A stretch of 38,351 nt of DNA. It comes from a virus. The position numbers were made by a program, and so were the translations under genes. A model generated the notes under the pieces. It was given only the letters and a program-made list of their open reading frames with translations. It had not been told where the DNA came from and ran no database searches. The first letter of the stretch is position 1. Every line of letters starts with the position of its first letter. The DNA lies in IMG/VR virus record IMGVR_UViG_3300010151_000040, positions 1-38,351 of that record; one strand, given 5' to 3'. This document shows positions 24,131-31,589 of this stretch, piece after piece.

Positions 24131-25216
24131 ATGGCTTATCAAAATGTAGGCACTCCTCGTTTCATAATAGATTGGCTTCAATGGTACAAGTCAATGGGGC
24201 TTATTAGAGGATATTCCATAGTTAATGGCACATCAACTAATCCTTCAGAATCTTCTGCTGTAAATAATTTAATAGGCTTATACCCTAATCCACAAACAGT
24301 AGCTCATGGTGGAGTACATAATGAAATGTGGTATGCTATTGAATCAGATAATTTTTCATTTCCTGCAAAAGATGGAAATGTTGTAGGCATCTTTGGACAT
24401 AATTATAAAGATAGTTCAGTTTATTTTAAAATGGGTTATAAAATAACTGGCTTTGTTAGTGAAAGATGTGTGTTGACAGATGATTTTGTTGTAAATGCAA
24501 ATACAGTAGCTAATGAATTTTCTTGTCCTAATAATGGATTTTCTTTACACTCTTATAGTGGAGTAACTTCAGTTGAACCACCTCATCACAACTCTAATGT
24601 AAGTTTAATGCCAATGGTTAGAAAAATAGATGGAGATCCTACACCTTCTGATGTGAGATTAGGATGTTTATTATGGGGTAAATATTTCGATATACCTCAT
24701 TCTCCCGATCTTAGCCTTAAAATGACAAGAGAAATGGATGGAACTAAGGCAAGTATTACTAAGGGAGGTAGCCATCTTGTAGGGCATAGGTATAAAAAAT
24801 CACCACTTTGGGGAGAATCTACACCTCCATGGGATACACCTAATGATCTTGCGAATTTATCTAAATATGGAAGAAGAACTTGGGATTTAAGTTTTAGTTA
24901 TTTAAGTGATAGCGATTTATTTCCAATGATTTCAAATCAAAGTGCTAAAGAATCTACATCTCCAACAGGAGAACAGTATTCTAATGAAGGTTCAGAATGG
25001 TGGGCAGAGAATACTTTATTAGATTCTGATACATTTTATTCCCAAGTGATTCATAAAACTAATGGTGGACAACTACCATTTATTTTTATGCCTGATAAAG
25101 ACAATCATAATCCCGATGGATTTGCTATATGTAAATTTGACATGAAGAGCTTTCAATTCAATCAAGTAGCCAATGGTGTTTATGACATTAAATTAAAGAT
25201 AAGGGAGGTATGGTGA
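24131..25216 (+). CDS. Distal tail protein, paralogue B
   Basis: The 361-residue tandem paralogue of the preceding gene, starting at the very next base after its stop. It begins MAYQNVGTPRFIIDWLQWYK and ends LPFIFMPDKDNHNPDGFAIC ... KLKIREVW. Central regions have diverged most (residues about 25-180), the two ends least, as expected if ends hold the assembly interfaces and the centre faces the host. It is the last late gene; the stop codon TGA lies in the loop of a hairpin (25207-25224). Confidence 0.55.
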   Translation: MAYQNVGTPRFIIDWLQWYKSMGLIRGYSIVNGTSTNPSESSAVNNLIGLYPNPQTVAHGGVHNEMWYAIESDNFSFPAKDGNVVGIFGHNYKDSSVYFKMGYKITGFVSERCVLTDDFVVNANTVANEFSCPNNGFSLHSYSGVTSVEPPHHNSNVSLMPMVRKIDGDPTPSDVRLGCLLWGKYFDIPHSPDLSLKMTREMDGTKASITKGGSHLVGHRYKKSPLWGESTPPWDTPNDLANLSKYGRRTWDLSFSYLSDSDLFPMISNQSAKESTSPTGEQYSNEGSEWWAENTLLDSDTFYSQVIHKTNGGQLPFIFMPDKDNHNPDGFAICKFDMKSFQFNQVANGVYDIKLKIREVW

Positions 25217-25271
25217 TCCATACCCCCCTCTAGGTTATGCAGGGTAGTTTTCACGGTTTCTACCCTGCATA
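25207..25271. terminator. Pair of hairpins at the convergent gene ends
   Basis: Hairpin 1: GGTATGG (25207-25213) with CCATACC (25218-25224), loop TGAT containing the late stop codon. Hairpin 2: TATGCAGGGTAG (25236-25247) pairs perfectly over 12 bp with CTACCCTGCATA (25260-25271), inside the last codons of the minus-strand resolvase gene. Neither has a U-tract. Placed exactly where the early and late blocks meet, they probably act as bidirectional terminators or 3'-end stabilisers. Confidence 0.6.
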
Positions 25272-25804
25272 TCTGCTAAACTCTTGTAATACATTTCTTT
25301 ATTATAATTGGCAATAAGTAAAGCATCACTAACATTGAATGTCATTTTAACATTAGGGAATAACTTTTCTGCAAGACCTCTTAAATATCTTTTTCTTTCT
25401 CTTCTTTCCATATTAGGCTTACAATCATAATGATACATCCAAGTCTTCGGTCCAGCATAAGTTACATTTAATTCAAATGCACCAAGTATACCTTCCCATT
25501 GTCCTAGATTTTGCCCAAATGAGAACATTGAGACCACTCCATTTTTTGGCATAGCGTGGACATGTTCAACGGTTACAAGCACATTTTCATAAGATATATC
25601 TGTAGGTATTGTAGATGCTAAACTAAAAGCCATTTCTACAGGTGTTTTAGGGCATCTAAAGGACACTACAGCCTCATGATTTGGAATTTCATTTATGATT
25701 GCTACTCCACCATTTTTGCCTGGATCAATACCAATAAATATCTTTGAATGTAATTCGTTATTTATTCTATATTTTTTATCTTTTAGGTTTCCATTAAGTT
25801 TCAT
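25235..25804 (-). CDS. RuvC-like Holliday junction resolvase
   Basis: The 189-residue protein has the RNase H-fold pattern of RuvC-type resolvases: FIGIDPGKNGG (D27 metal ligand), LVTVEHVHAM (E80), a central SMFSFGQNLGQWEGIL, and VSDALLIANY near the end (D160). In phages such enzymes cut four-way junctions before packaging. It is the last gene of the DNA metabolism operon and overlaps the helicase end by 11 bases. The first about 20 residues before the core are extra, so a shorter start is possible. The 3' end forms a 12-bp hairpin. Confidence 0.8.
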   Translation of the reverse strand: MKLNGNLKDKKYRINNELHSKIFIGIDPGKNGGVAIINEIPNHEAVVSFRCPKTPVEMAFSLASTIPTDISYENVLVTVEHVHAMPKNGVVSMFSFGQNLGQWEGILGAFELNVTYAGPKTWMYHYDCKPNMERRERKRYLRGLAEKLFPNVKMTFNVSDALLIANYNKEMYYKSLADMQGRNRENYPA

Positions 25805-27128
25805 TTAATTTATTACTCCTATATTCTTCTTGTGAATTATACATCTTTACTTTATCTCCATCGTAACCAAGTTTAACAGAACCTGACACTCCATATCTTA
25901 CCTTAGAACCTATAAGTTCTATTACATTTGCACCATCTTTAGATTTATTCATATTAACCTTATGATCGTAATATACGAATACTACATTTTCTGCAACTTG
26001 TTCTATAGCACCACTTTCTGCAAGATCAGATAATTTTGGCTTACCATCTCCTCTAGATTCTAAGCCTCTATTAAGCTGAGATAATAGTATACATGCACAT
26101 TTCTGTTTTTTAGCTAACCATTTATAACTATTAACTAATTTTTCTAATTGCAATCTTCTTTCAGGTATTTTTTTATCAGGTACTATAAGTTGAATATAAT
26201 CATCAAATATAACATCTGGTTTAAACTTTTTAACCTGAGCAGCAGATTCGTCAAAACTAGGCATATTGTCAAACATAGCAAACTTATCTGCACTATACTT
26301 TTGCTCTATACTTAGTTTTGTAGCCTCTAATTCGCCCATTTTCAATACATCTCCAACATACCCTAGTCTTACATCCAAATAGGATAATTTGCTCGATTCT
26401 AGGACTATTAGTTTTTTTAGCATTTCAATGTTTGTCATTTCTCTATTAAATACTATAACTTTCAACCCCTGATCTATACACGATTTTACCATATTGAGCA
26501 TTGTAGTTGTCTTTCCATGACCTGGTCTGCCACCAATGACAGTTATTTCCCCCCTCGTCATTCCCCCTGACAACTCATCAATGCCCTTAAAACCTGTTTT
26601 TATAATATTCTTATCACTAGATATAATGTTATCAAATGTTTCATTTAGTTCATCTCTTATATTAAACGTAAGTCCCGGTCTAATATTTATTAACTGACCT
26701 ATCGTAAAATGAGCATCGTCTAATATATTATAAACATCTTGGTTGTTATTATAAGCAGATTGAGAAATCTCTGTAGTTTGAGAGATAACCTGTCTAAGTA
26801 AATGCTTTTCATATATTTGAACTGCATATCGTTTAGCCATTGTTGTGGCAACCATATCATTTGCTAATCCTGATATATAATAAGCATTCACTCCTAGATT
26901 GTTATCTGCTTTTGACAACTTTCCTGTTATAGTAATTAAATCTATCTGTTCTCCATTTTTATACATTCCTACTATTATGGAATATAATCTACGACTTCTT
27001 TCGTAATAGAAGATATCATCTGCTAAATAGGCAGAAACTTCATCTAAAATAGAAGGGGACTCTATAATAGCCCCCAATATAGCATCTTCTGCCTCCTGTG
27101 AAGAAGGCGGCAAATTTACATCTTTCAT
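25794..27128 (-). CDS. dnaB: DnaB-family replicative helicase
   Basis: The 444-residue protein has an N-terminal DnaB domain (PPSSQEAEDAILGAIIESPS, 7-26), a linker, and a RecA-like C-terminal domain. That domain shows Walker A GGRPGHGKTT (199-208), a following VFNREMTNIEM segment, Walker B VIFDDYIQ (306-313) and SQLNRGLESRGDGKPKLSDL with the arginine-finger region. It unwinds DNA as a hexameric ring at the fork. No phage polymerase or primase is seen nearby, so it probably recruits host replication enzymes. Good GAGG binding site before the ATG. Confidence 0.93.
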   Translation of the reverse strand: MKDVNLPPSSQEAEDAILGAIIESPSILDEVSAYLADDIFYYERSRRLYSIIVGMYKNGEQIDLITITGKLSKADNNLGVNAYYISGLANDMVATTMAKRYAVQIYEKHLLRQVISQTTEISQSAYNNNQDVYNILDDAHFTIGQLINIRPGLTFNIRDELNETFDNIISSDKNIIKTGFKGIDELSGGMTRGEITVIGGRPGHGKTTTMLNMVKSCIDQGLKVIVFNREMTNIEMLKKLIVLESSKLSYLDVRLGYVGDVLKMGELEATKLSIEQKYSADKFAMFDNMPSFDESAAQVKKFKPDVIFDDYIQLIVPDKKIPERRLQLEKLVNSYKWLAKKQKCACILLSQLNRGLESRGDGKPKLSDLAESGAIEQVAENVVFVYYDHKVNMNKSKDGANVIELIGSKVRYGVSGSVKLGYDGDKVKMYNSQEEYRSNKLNET

Positions 27129-27136
27129 TCTTTCCT

Positions 27137-27310
27137 CTACGTTTTATCTTTACTTGTAGTAGTTGACTGTTTAATATCATCTTTCGTTGGAATATCAAAA
27201 TTAGAAAGATATTGATCCATACATTTATCATGCACTAAGTTATGTTTTCTATGGTTTGATGGCACTATAGGTTTATCACATATAGCACAGAAAAATGGTA
27301 ATGGTGACAT
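27137..27310 (-). CDS. Small Zn-finger-like protein (57 aa)
   Basis: An open frame filling the gap between the methyltransferase and helicase genes, with AAGGAG before the ATG at 27310. The start MSPLPFFCAICDKPIVPSNH, with a later H and C (NLVHDKCMDQY), gives a possible C-x2-C...H/C metal site. The tail is Thr/Lys-rich. It could be a transcription or replication accessory factor; no family recognised. Its stop lies nine bases before the helicase start. Confidence 0.5.
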   Translation of the reverse strand: MSPLPFFCAICDKPIVPSNHRKHNLVHDKCMDQYLSNFDIPTKDDIKQSTTTSKDKT

Positions 27311-27311
27311 A

Positions 27312-28226
27312 TTACTCCTTTATTAGTTTATCCATAATTGACCTTACTACAGGAACACTAACTGTATTCCCTAATTGTTTATATCTTTGAGTATCTGATT
27401 GTCCTCCTGTCCATCCATCTTCAAATCCTTGCAATCTCTCGCATTCTACAGGTGTAAGTCTTCTTATACCACCTACATCATATAATCCTGTTTTCGCACC
27501 CCATCCACCACCTTCTGCTTTTAGAGTGCAAGATATACCACTTGGGTCAAATACTCTACCTGCGTCTCCATCTGCTACAGAACCTACTTGAACTAGAGCC
27601 ATCTCTGCATTTCCTATTCCTTTATAGTCTCTAGCATTAATGCAGGGCGAAACTTCTCTCCCCAATTCTCTTTTATCCTTTTCAAACTTGCCTCTGATAG
27701 GAAATACTTTTGGTCTACGTTCTCCTCTAAGATGTCCGACAAAGAAAATTCGCTCTCTGTTTTGGGGGAGAAACCACCGTGTATTAAGTAATTGCCATTG
27801 ACCATCATACCCAGCGTTGGCAATCTCTTGTAGACATACGATAAAGTCGTAGCCCCCGTTACTTGAGAGAAGACCTTTGACGTTTTCAAAGATGATATAT
27901 CTGGGTCTTTTAGCCCTGATGATTCGCATTGCTTCAAAGAATAAGCCGCTTCGTGATGCTCTGAGTCCACCTCGTTTTCCAGCAACTGACAAGTCCTGGC
28001 AAGGGAATCCGAAAGTGATGATGTCGAGTCTTGGCAAATCTCTAGGCTGAATAGACTCAATTCCTCCGAGTTTTTTTGCTTCATTAAAATGTCTCCTAAA
28101 TATATTGTTAGCGTATTTATCTATATCTGAATATCCATGCCATTGATGTTTTATTCCTGCTTGTTTCATTGCTAGAGAAAATCCACCAATACCACTAAAC
28201 AGATCAAGATGATTTACTTTTACCAT
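27312..28226 (-). CDS. DNA (cytosine-5) methyltransferase
   Basis: The 304-residue enzyme has all core C5 motifs in order: I DLFSGIGGF (8-16), IV GFPCQDLS with catalytic C76, VI ENV (114-116), VIII QNRERIFF (155-162), IX RRLTPVECERLQGF and X QLGNTVSVPV. It methylates cytosine in a short DNA target using SAM. No matching restriction enzyme is adjacent, so it is an orphan, probably shielding phage DNA from host restriction or marking it. The specificity (target recognition) region lies about 165-250. The start overlaps the preceding small gene by seven bases. Confidence 0.95.
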   Translation of the reverse strand: MVKVNHLDLFSGIGGFSLAMKQAGIKHQWHGYSDIDKYANNIFRRHFNEAKKLGGIESIQPRDLPRLDIITFGFPCQDLSVAGKRGGLRASRSGLFFEAMRIIRAKRPRYIIFENVKGLLSSNGGYDFIVCLQEIANAGYDGQWQLLNTRWFLPQNRERIFFVGHLRGERRPKVFPIRGKFEKDKRELGREVSPCINARDYKGIGNAEMALVQVGSVADGDAGRVFDPSGISCTLKAEGGGWGAKTGLYDVGGIRRLTPVECERLQGFEDGWTGGQSDTQRYKQLGNTVSVPVVRSIMDKLIKE

Positions 28227-28390
28227 AATTTTTGATTTTTTAAATTACCAAGTTTTTTATTATATTTTTTACTATAAGATAATCTACAAGGGTTACACAT
28301 AGGATGATAATAGAACCCTTGTTTTATATAACTATCTATTGATTTTTCTTCTTTGCAACTTGTGCAAACTTTGTATTTCTTTTTCATCAT
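28220..28390 (-). CDS. Small Zn-ribbon protein (56 aa)
   Basis: Reads MMKKKYKVCTSCKEEKSIDS and on, with CTSC and, 19 residues later, CNPC (about 9-12 and 32-35), a typical zinc ribbon like that of Endonuclease VII-type or recombination-associated small phage proteins. The C-terminal half is basic. Overlaps the methyltransferase start by seven bases, so both are probably translated together. Preceded on its strand by a 166-base structured interval. Confidence 0.55.
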   Translation of the reverse strand: MMKKKYKVCTSCKEEKSIDSYIKQGFYYHPMCNPCRLSYSKKYNKKLGNLKNQKLW

Positions 28391-28556
28391 ACTCTATTAA
28401 AATTGTGAGCAGGTAGTTTTGAGGATTGTTAAACATAAGTGCTATGACCGTTGTATTATTCATCAAGGTAGAGAAACGTACCTGCTCAATTTATAAGGGG
28501 AGACACATCATAAGATGTTCCGACATCTCCCCTAGCCACTTAAGGCATTACCCCTT
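28391..28556 (-). ncRNA. Structured gene-free interval, possible leader RNA
   Basis: Read on the minus strand, a first element has outer stem AGGGGAGA/TCTCCCCT (28526-28533 with 28496-28503) enclosing GATGT, ACATC and GATGT. ACATC can pair with either GATGT, giving two exclusive inner hairpins. A second element follows: TGAGCAGGTA/TACCTGCTCA, a perfect 10-bp stem (28479-28488 with 28406-28415) closing 63 nt. It ends 16 bases before the Zn-ribbon gene. No known RNA class matches. Strand is inferred from flanking genes; a plus-strand RNA or a protein site is possible. Confidence 0.4.
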
Positions 28557-28742
28557 TTAATCAGGTAAACAATCCAATATAGCATCAATAGTTTTCTTTG
28601 CTATTCCCATTGGATCATTTGAATTTTTTATTGTCTCTAAGCCCTCTAAGGCAACTTGATACTGACAATCCCTAACAGTAAGTTTAGCCTTGAGAGTAGA
28701 TATTTTTCTAATTAAATCTAAAGTTTCTTCGTCATTTTCCAC
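28557..28742 (-). CDS. Hypothetical helical 61-aa protein
   Basis: Reads MENDEETLDLIRKISTLKAK and on, with a heptad-like N-terminal helix (coiled coil) and an ending IDAILDCLPD. No family recognised. Overlaps the preceding Zn-ribbon gene by 11 bases, so it is part of the same unit. May be a small subunit or regulator in DNA metabolism. Confidence 0.55.
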   Translation of the reverse strand: MENDEETLDLIRKISTLKAKLTVRDCQYQVALEGLETIKNSNDPMGIAKKTIDAILDCLPD

Positions 28743-28941
28743 TTTTTACCTTCTTCCACTCGTTAGAGCCTGCCTCTCTTTTAGCACATGGTGTGCATAA
28801 AACACCTATCCTTCCTTCTCCAAGAAATTTTAATGCTGGATGATGAAACCAATTATAAAATAATGCTTTCATTTTATAAGTGCCGCAAGAGGTGCAGACT
28901 CCTGTTTCTTTTTTACCTCTTGGTGATAACCATCTCTCCAT
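28732..28941 (-). CDS. Small Zn-ribbon protein (69 aa)
   Basis: Reads MERWLSPRGKKETGVCTSCG and on. CTSC (about 16-19) and CTPC (about 49-52) bracket a Trp/His/Phe-rich stretch (LFYNWFHHPALKFLGEG), the form of a zinc ribbon. The C-terminus is basic. It overlaps both neighbours, by 11 bases downstream and 29 upstream. A nucleic-acid-binding accessory role is plausible. Confidence 0.55.
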   Translation of the reverse strand: MERWLSPRGKKETGVCTSCGTYKMKALFYNWFHHPALKFLGEGRIGVLCTPCAKREAGSNEWKKVKSGK

Positions 28942-29071
28942 ACAATTTCTTCTTGTGCCTATAAAATGTTGCTCTAGATATGCCTAATTTACGACAAACC
29001 CATTTAACATCCTTGCCAAGAATTTTTTGGAAAAAGATAGCCACCTTTAGCTTATTAGGGAGACTAATCAT
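28913..29071 (-). CDS. Small helix-turn-helix protein (52 aa)
   Basis: A frame that starts in a TAATGA overlap with the SSB-like gene stop. The core GKDVKWVCRKLGISRATFYR (about residues 19-38) is a clear Fis/homeodomain-like helix-turn-helix, with a basic end (HKKKLYG). Sequences of this size usually act as DNA-binding regulators or as recombination accessory proteins. Overlaps the next Zn-ribbon gene by 29 bases. Confidence 0.6.
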   Translation of the reverse strand: MISLPNKLKVAIFFQKILGKDVKWVCRKLGISRATFYRHKKKLYGEMVITKR

Positions 29072-29658
29072 TAAAATGGAAGATCGTCTTTTTTCTTACC
29101 TTCAGCCCAATCAGAGAAATCCTTAACCTTATAGGACATTTTGGTTTCTCCATCTTTAATATATTCCTGTATATCAATATAACCCATAATAGGAGAACCT
29201 TTTATTTCACTATCTGTCAATTCAGGAAATTGCTTAACCATACGTTTCTCACCATCTATATCAACCTCTATCTCAGGACAATCAACTTTTATAGTTTCAC
29301 AAAATCTTAGATATCTTTCATTAGCACCATTGTTTGCCTCGAAAGTTTCTCCTACTTTTGGGTTAAGAAACATAAAAATTCCAATTCCATAGACTTTTTT
29401 ACCTACAAATGGTTGACCATTGACTTCGCCTTGGTCTGCCAGGAATGTCATTTTACCACATTCTTCTGCTATTTCATAGACAATATTATAAACCTTGGCT
29501 TTATATTTGCCCTTAACATCTACTACTCTAGTTGTTACTTCTTTACAATGCATAGGGTATAGCTGCTTAGGAATAAGACTTACCCTCTGATTTTCTTTTG
29601 GATCATAATAGTTCATATTACTTGTTTCTCCTATATTTATTTCATTTACTGATGTCAT
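29071..29658 (-). CDS. Single-stranded DNA-binding protein-like
   Basis: The 195-residue protein ends in KKDDLPF, the acidic tip ending in Pro-Phe by which SSB proteins bind partners. The middle is beta-rich (KAKVYNIVYEIAEECGKMTF, VYGIGIFMFLNP), compatible with an OB fold. It lies next to the Rad52-like annealing gene and the exonuclease, matching a recombination cassette. It would coat ssDNA in replication and recombination. No close family named; the tail and context carry the call. Confidence 0.6.
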   Translation of the reverse strand: MTSVNEINIGETSNMNYYDPKENQRVSLIPKQLYPMHCKEVTTRVVDVKGKYKAKVYNIVYEIAEECGKMTFLADQGEVNGQPFVGKKVYGIGIFMFLNPKVGETFEANNGANERYLRFCETIKVDCPEIEVDIDGEKRMVKQFPELTDSEIKGSPIMGYIDIQEYIKDGETKMSYKVKDFSDWAEGKKKDDLPF

Positions 29659-29660
29659 TT

Positions 29661-30248
29661 TTATCCTTTCATGCTTTCTAGTTTTCTTATTGATGCCTCA
29701 TAATTTGTAGCATTAATAGACATATTTTTCAACTGAGTCTCGATAACCTCTAGATTACCAACCTCTTTACTTAATTTTAATATGCTATCAATTTCTTTAT
29801 TAGTAAGTTCTATACGAATTTGCTTTCTATAAACATCGTCTGCTATATTGCAAAGTCTATTAACAGCGACTTTAAAGCAATCCGAATTAGCAGCCTTTAA
29901 ATCATTTCCTAGGTCTACATACCCTTTTTGATTTGATGCTATTCTATGTGCCGCTACTGAATCGAAATGTCTTTCTATACTATGATCTATAATAGTTAGT
30001 CTACCATGTATAGAAATTGCTTTATCCCCTATAAACTCATACTTTATAATTTCCCATTTCCATATGGGATAATGAGTATTAAGTTGATGTCTCATATAAG
30101 CCTCATCTACATAGTCAAAGCCACCCTTGTCTTTAATAAAAGCCTTTGGTGTAGAAATATCTGAGACATTGCTATGCTTATCCTGTAAGATAACTTCTGT
30201 AGCCAATATTTCTCCTGTGCCATTTGGTGCTACTATTTCTTTTTTCAT
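29661..30248 (-). CDS. Rad52-like single-strand annealing protein
   Basis: The start is set at the ATG at 30248, because AAGGAG lies five bases before it; a longer frame from 30269 would translate that site. The segment WKWEIIKYEFIGDKAISIHG followed by GRLTI, then DLGNDLKAANSDCFKVAVNR, matches the beta-hairpin and KAA-SD helix of Rad52/Sak-type annealing proteins. It would pair complementary ssDNA strands. Neighbours are an SSB-like gene downstream and two nuclease genes upstream, forming an exonuclease-annealase pair. The last 60 residues are helical. Confidence 0.65.
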   Translation of the reverse strand: MKKEIVAPNGTGEILATEVILQDKHSNVSDISTPKAFIKDKGGFDYVDEAYMRHQLNTHYPIWKWEIIKYEFIGDKAISIHGRLTIIDHSIERHFDSVAAHRIASNQKGYVDLGNDLKAANSDCFKVAVNRLCNIADDVYRKQIRIELTNKEIDSILKLSKEVGNLEVIETQLKNMSINATNYEASIRKLESMKG

Positions 30249-30259
30249 TCTTTCTCCTT

Positions 30260-30745
30260 TTAAGTCCATTTATGTAAATCTGATTGTGGTAGAGCATATC
30301 CTTCTCCACTCAAACCTCTATGATTTTGATGATATTGGTATCCATAGTCACATATAACTTTTTCCGAACCTCTAAATCCAATTATTTGAAATAATGAATC
30401 TGAGTGTTTGATGACTAAAGCATAAATATCTACATCTTCAACCTTCTTTGTCATAGGGACAAGTAGACATCCATTCTTCCTATCAGTTGTCTTAACATCA
30501 ACTGTCGCTCCATCAGACATAATACAATCTGCTTTATCAGTTTTGCCTGTAACAAACGATGGCATAATATTAAATTCCTTACAAAATGCAAATTCTCCAC
30601 CAAATCCATCTAGGTCTATTTTACATTTAGAATGGTCACTAATTTGTTTATCATCAAAACCATTTGCTCTAGCAGAACTATGTCTAGTTTTAGCAATATA
30701 CTCTACAATCTTCTGTTCATTTTCATTAAGTATAATTTCTCTCAC
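30260..30745 (-). CDS. PD-(D/E)XK-like nuclease or fold relative (161 aa)
   Basis: The start is set at a GTG at 30745, after AAGGGATTTAAT and one base below the end of the exonuclease gene; an ATG at 30871 would lie deep within that gene. GGEFAFCKEFN, then DKADCIMSDGATVDVKTTDR, gives the E...D...D-x-K arrangement of a PD-(D/E)XK nuclease. The rest is alternating strands (DIYALVIKHSDSLFQIIGFR). It sits between the Cas4-like exonuclease and the Rad52-like gene, so a second nuclease in the recombination set is likely. Confidence 0.5.
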   Translation of the reverse strand: MREIILNENEQKIVEYIAKTRHSSARANGFDDKQISDHSKCKIDLDGFGGEFAFCKEFNIMPSFVTGKTDKADCIMSDGATVDVKTTDRKNGCLLVPMTKKVEDVDIYALVIKHSDSLFQIIGFRGSEKVICDYGYQYHQNHRGLSGEGYALPQSDLHKWT

Positions 30746-30746
30746 A

Positions 30747-31517
30747 TTAAATCCCTTTACTTGTATCTTCTTCACATCTAGATTTAAAAGCACAATAACT
30801 GCATTCCCAACTAGCCACAGGGGACACTCCCTCTTGAAGAGTAGGTAGGCTATTTTTAGAATGTTCTGCATTTATCCTTTCCCAAAAACCGAGAGCAGTT
30901 AGTAGCCGATCTCTACTAACTTCCTTATACCTCAGCATAGAGGTATCCTTGTTATAATACAGAATTAACATTCCATCAAGCCTACCGAACTCCTTTTCAA
31001 CTGCAAGACCATAAGTAGCCAATTGCAATTCTTGATGTATCGAAGGCTCTCTCCTCTCCTTATACCTAGAAAATATCTTTTTATATTGGAATGAACCAAT
31101 GCTCTTGATATCATATAGGTAAACACGACCATCCTCCAACTCAATTACCAAATCTGCAAAGCCAAAGACTCTTATTTTTTTTAATATTATTTCTTTTTCT
31201 ATATATATATTATTTATATATATATTATATATACTAAAGTAAGAGTCGTTTCTTTCAATTTTTTTGAATGCATTTTGAATATCTTCATGAATCAAATCTC
31301 CTAGGCGAAATAACCTCTGAACTCTTTTATCTATAACTTCGGTTGGCTCTAGTCTCAGTATTGTCTCATAGTAGATTTTTCTAGAACACATACCTGCTGA
31401 TGATGGGCGATAATGAGGATCAGAAGGCTTAGCCTTATTGATTTCTTCTCTTTGTATTTGGTTGATTTCGATCAGATGATCGTGATATGTCGACTGAATG
31501 TCAATCGGGTGTTTCAT
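30747..31517 (-). CDS. Cas4/RecB-like exonuclease with Fe-S cluster cysteines
   Basis: The 256-residue protein has the PD-(D/E)XK order of Cas4/AddB-type nucleases: first cysteine in AGMCSRKIYY (C44), H77 in GDLIHEDI, D122 in FGFADLVIE, D136/K138 in YLYDIKS, QELQLATYGLA (Q-x-Y motif). C-terminal cysteines in ECSYCAFKSRC (C239, C242, C248) complete a four-Cys cluster. It would resect DNA ends to feed the annealing protein. A TATA-type tract in the gene encodes SIYNIYINNIYIEK (about 95-108). First gene of the DNA operon. Confidence 0.8.
   Translation of the reverse strand: MKHPIDIQSTYHDHLIEINQIQREEINKAKPSDPHYRPSSAGMCSRKIYYETILRLEPTEVIDKRVQRLFRLGDLIHEDIQNAFKKIERNDSYFSIYNIYINNIYIEKEIILKKIRVFGFADLVIELEDGRVYLYDIKSIGSFQYKKIFSRYKERREPSIHQELQLATYGLAVEKEFGRLDGMLILYYNKDTSMLRYKEVSRDRLLTALGFWERINAEHSKNSLPTLQEGVSPVASWECSYCAFKSRCEEDTSKGI
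31196..31236. repeat. A/T tract inside the exonuclease gene
   Basis: Runs of TATATATA and TTATATAT give the repeated codons for Ile, Tyr and Asn in the exonuclease (residues about 95-108). The tract resembles the one at 1354-1403. Slippage here would shift the reading frame of the nuclease, so it could be a switch; equally it may be a harmless product of biased composition. Confidence 0.5.
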
Positions 31518-31589
31518 TTATTCTCCACGGTTATTTGGGTTAAAATTGGGTATTCAAATATAATGCCATTTTGATGACATTACAAAAAC

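Noticed and set aside
27614-28084. 156-codon open frame inside the methyltransferase gene, same strand, other frame
   Set aside because: It lies wholly within a gene with all C5 methyltransferase motifs, is Ser/Leu-rich and has no domain or binding site. Treated as a shadow.
28406-28488. Selenocysteine-type tRNA from the long closing stem
   Set aside because: The 10-bp stem and 83-base span invite this, but no T loop, D arm or anticodon stem can be drawn on either strand.
30748-30871. Upstream extension of the small PD-(D/E)XK-like gene to ATG at 30871
   Set aside because: The extra 42 residues lie inside the exonuclease gene, overlapping its Fe-S cysteine codons, while a GTG with a binding site exists at 30745.
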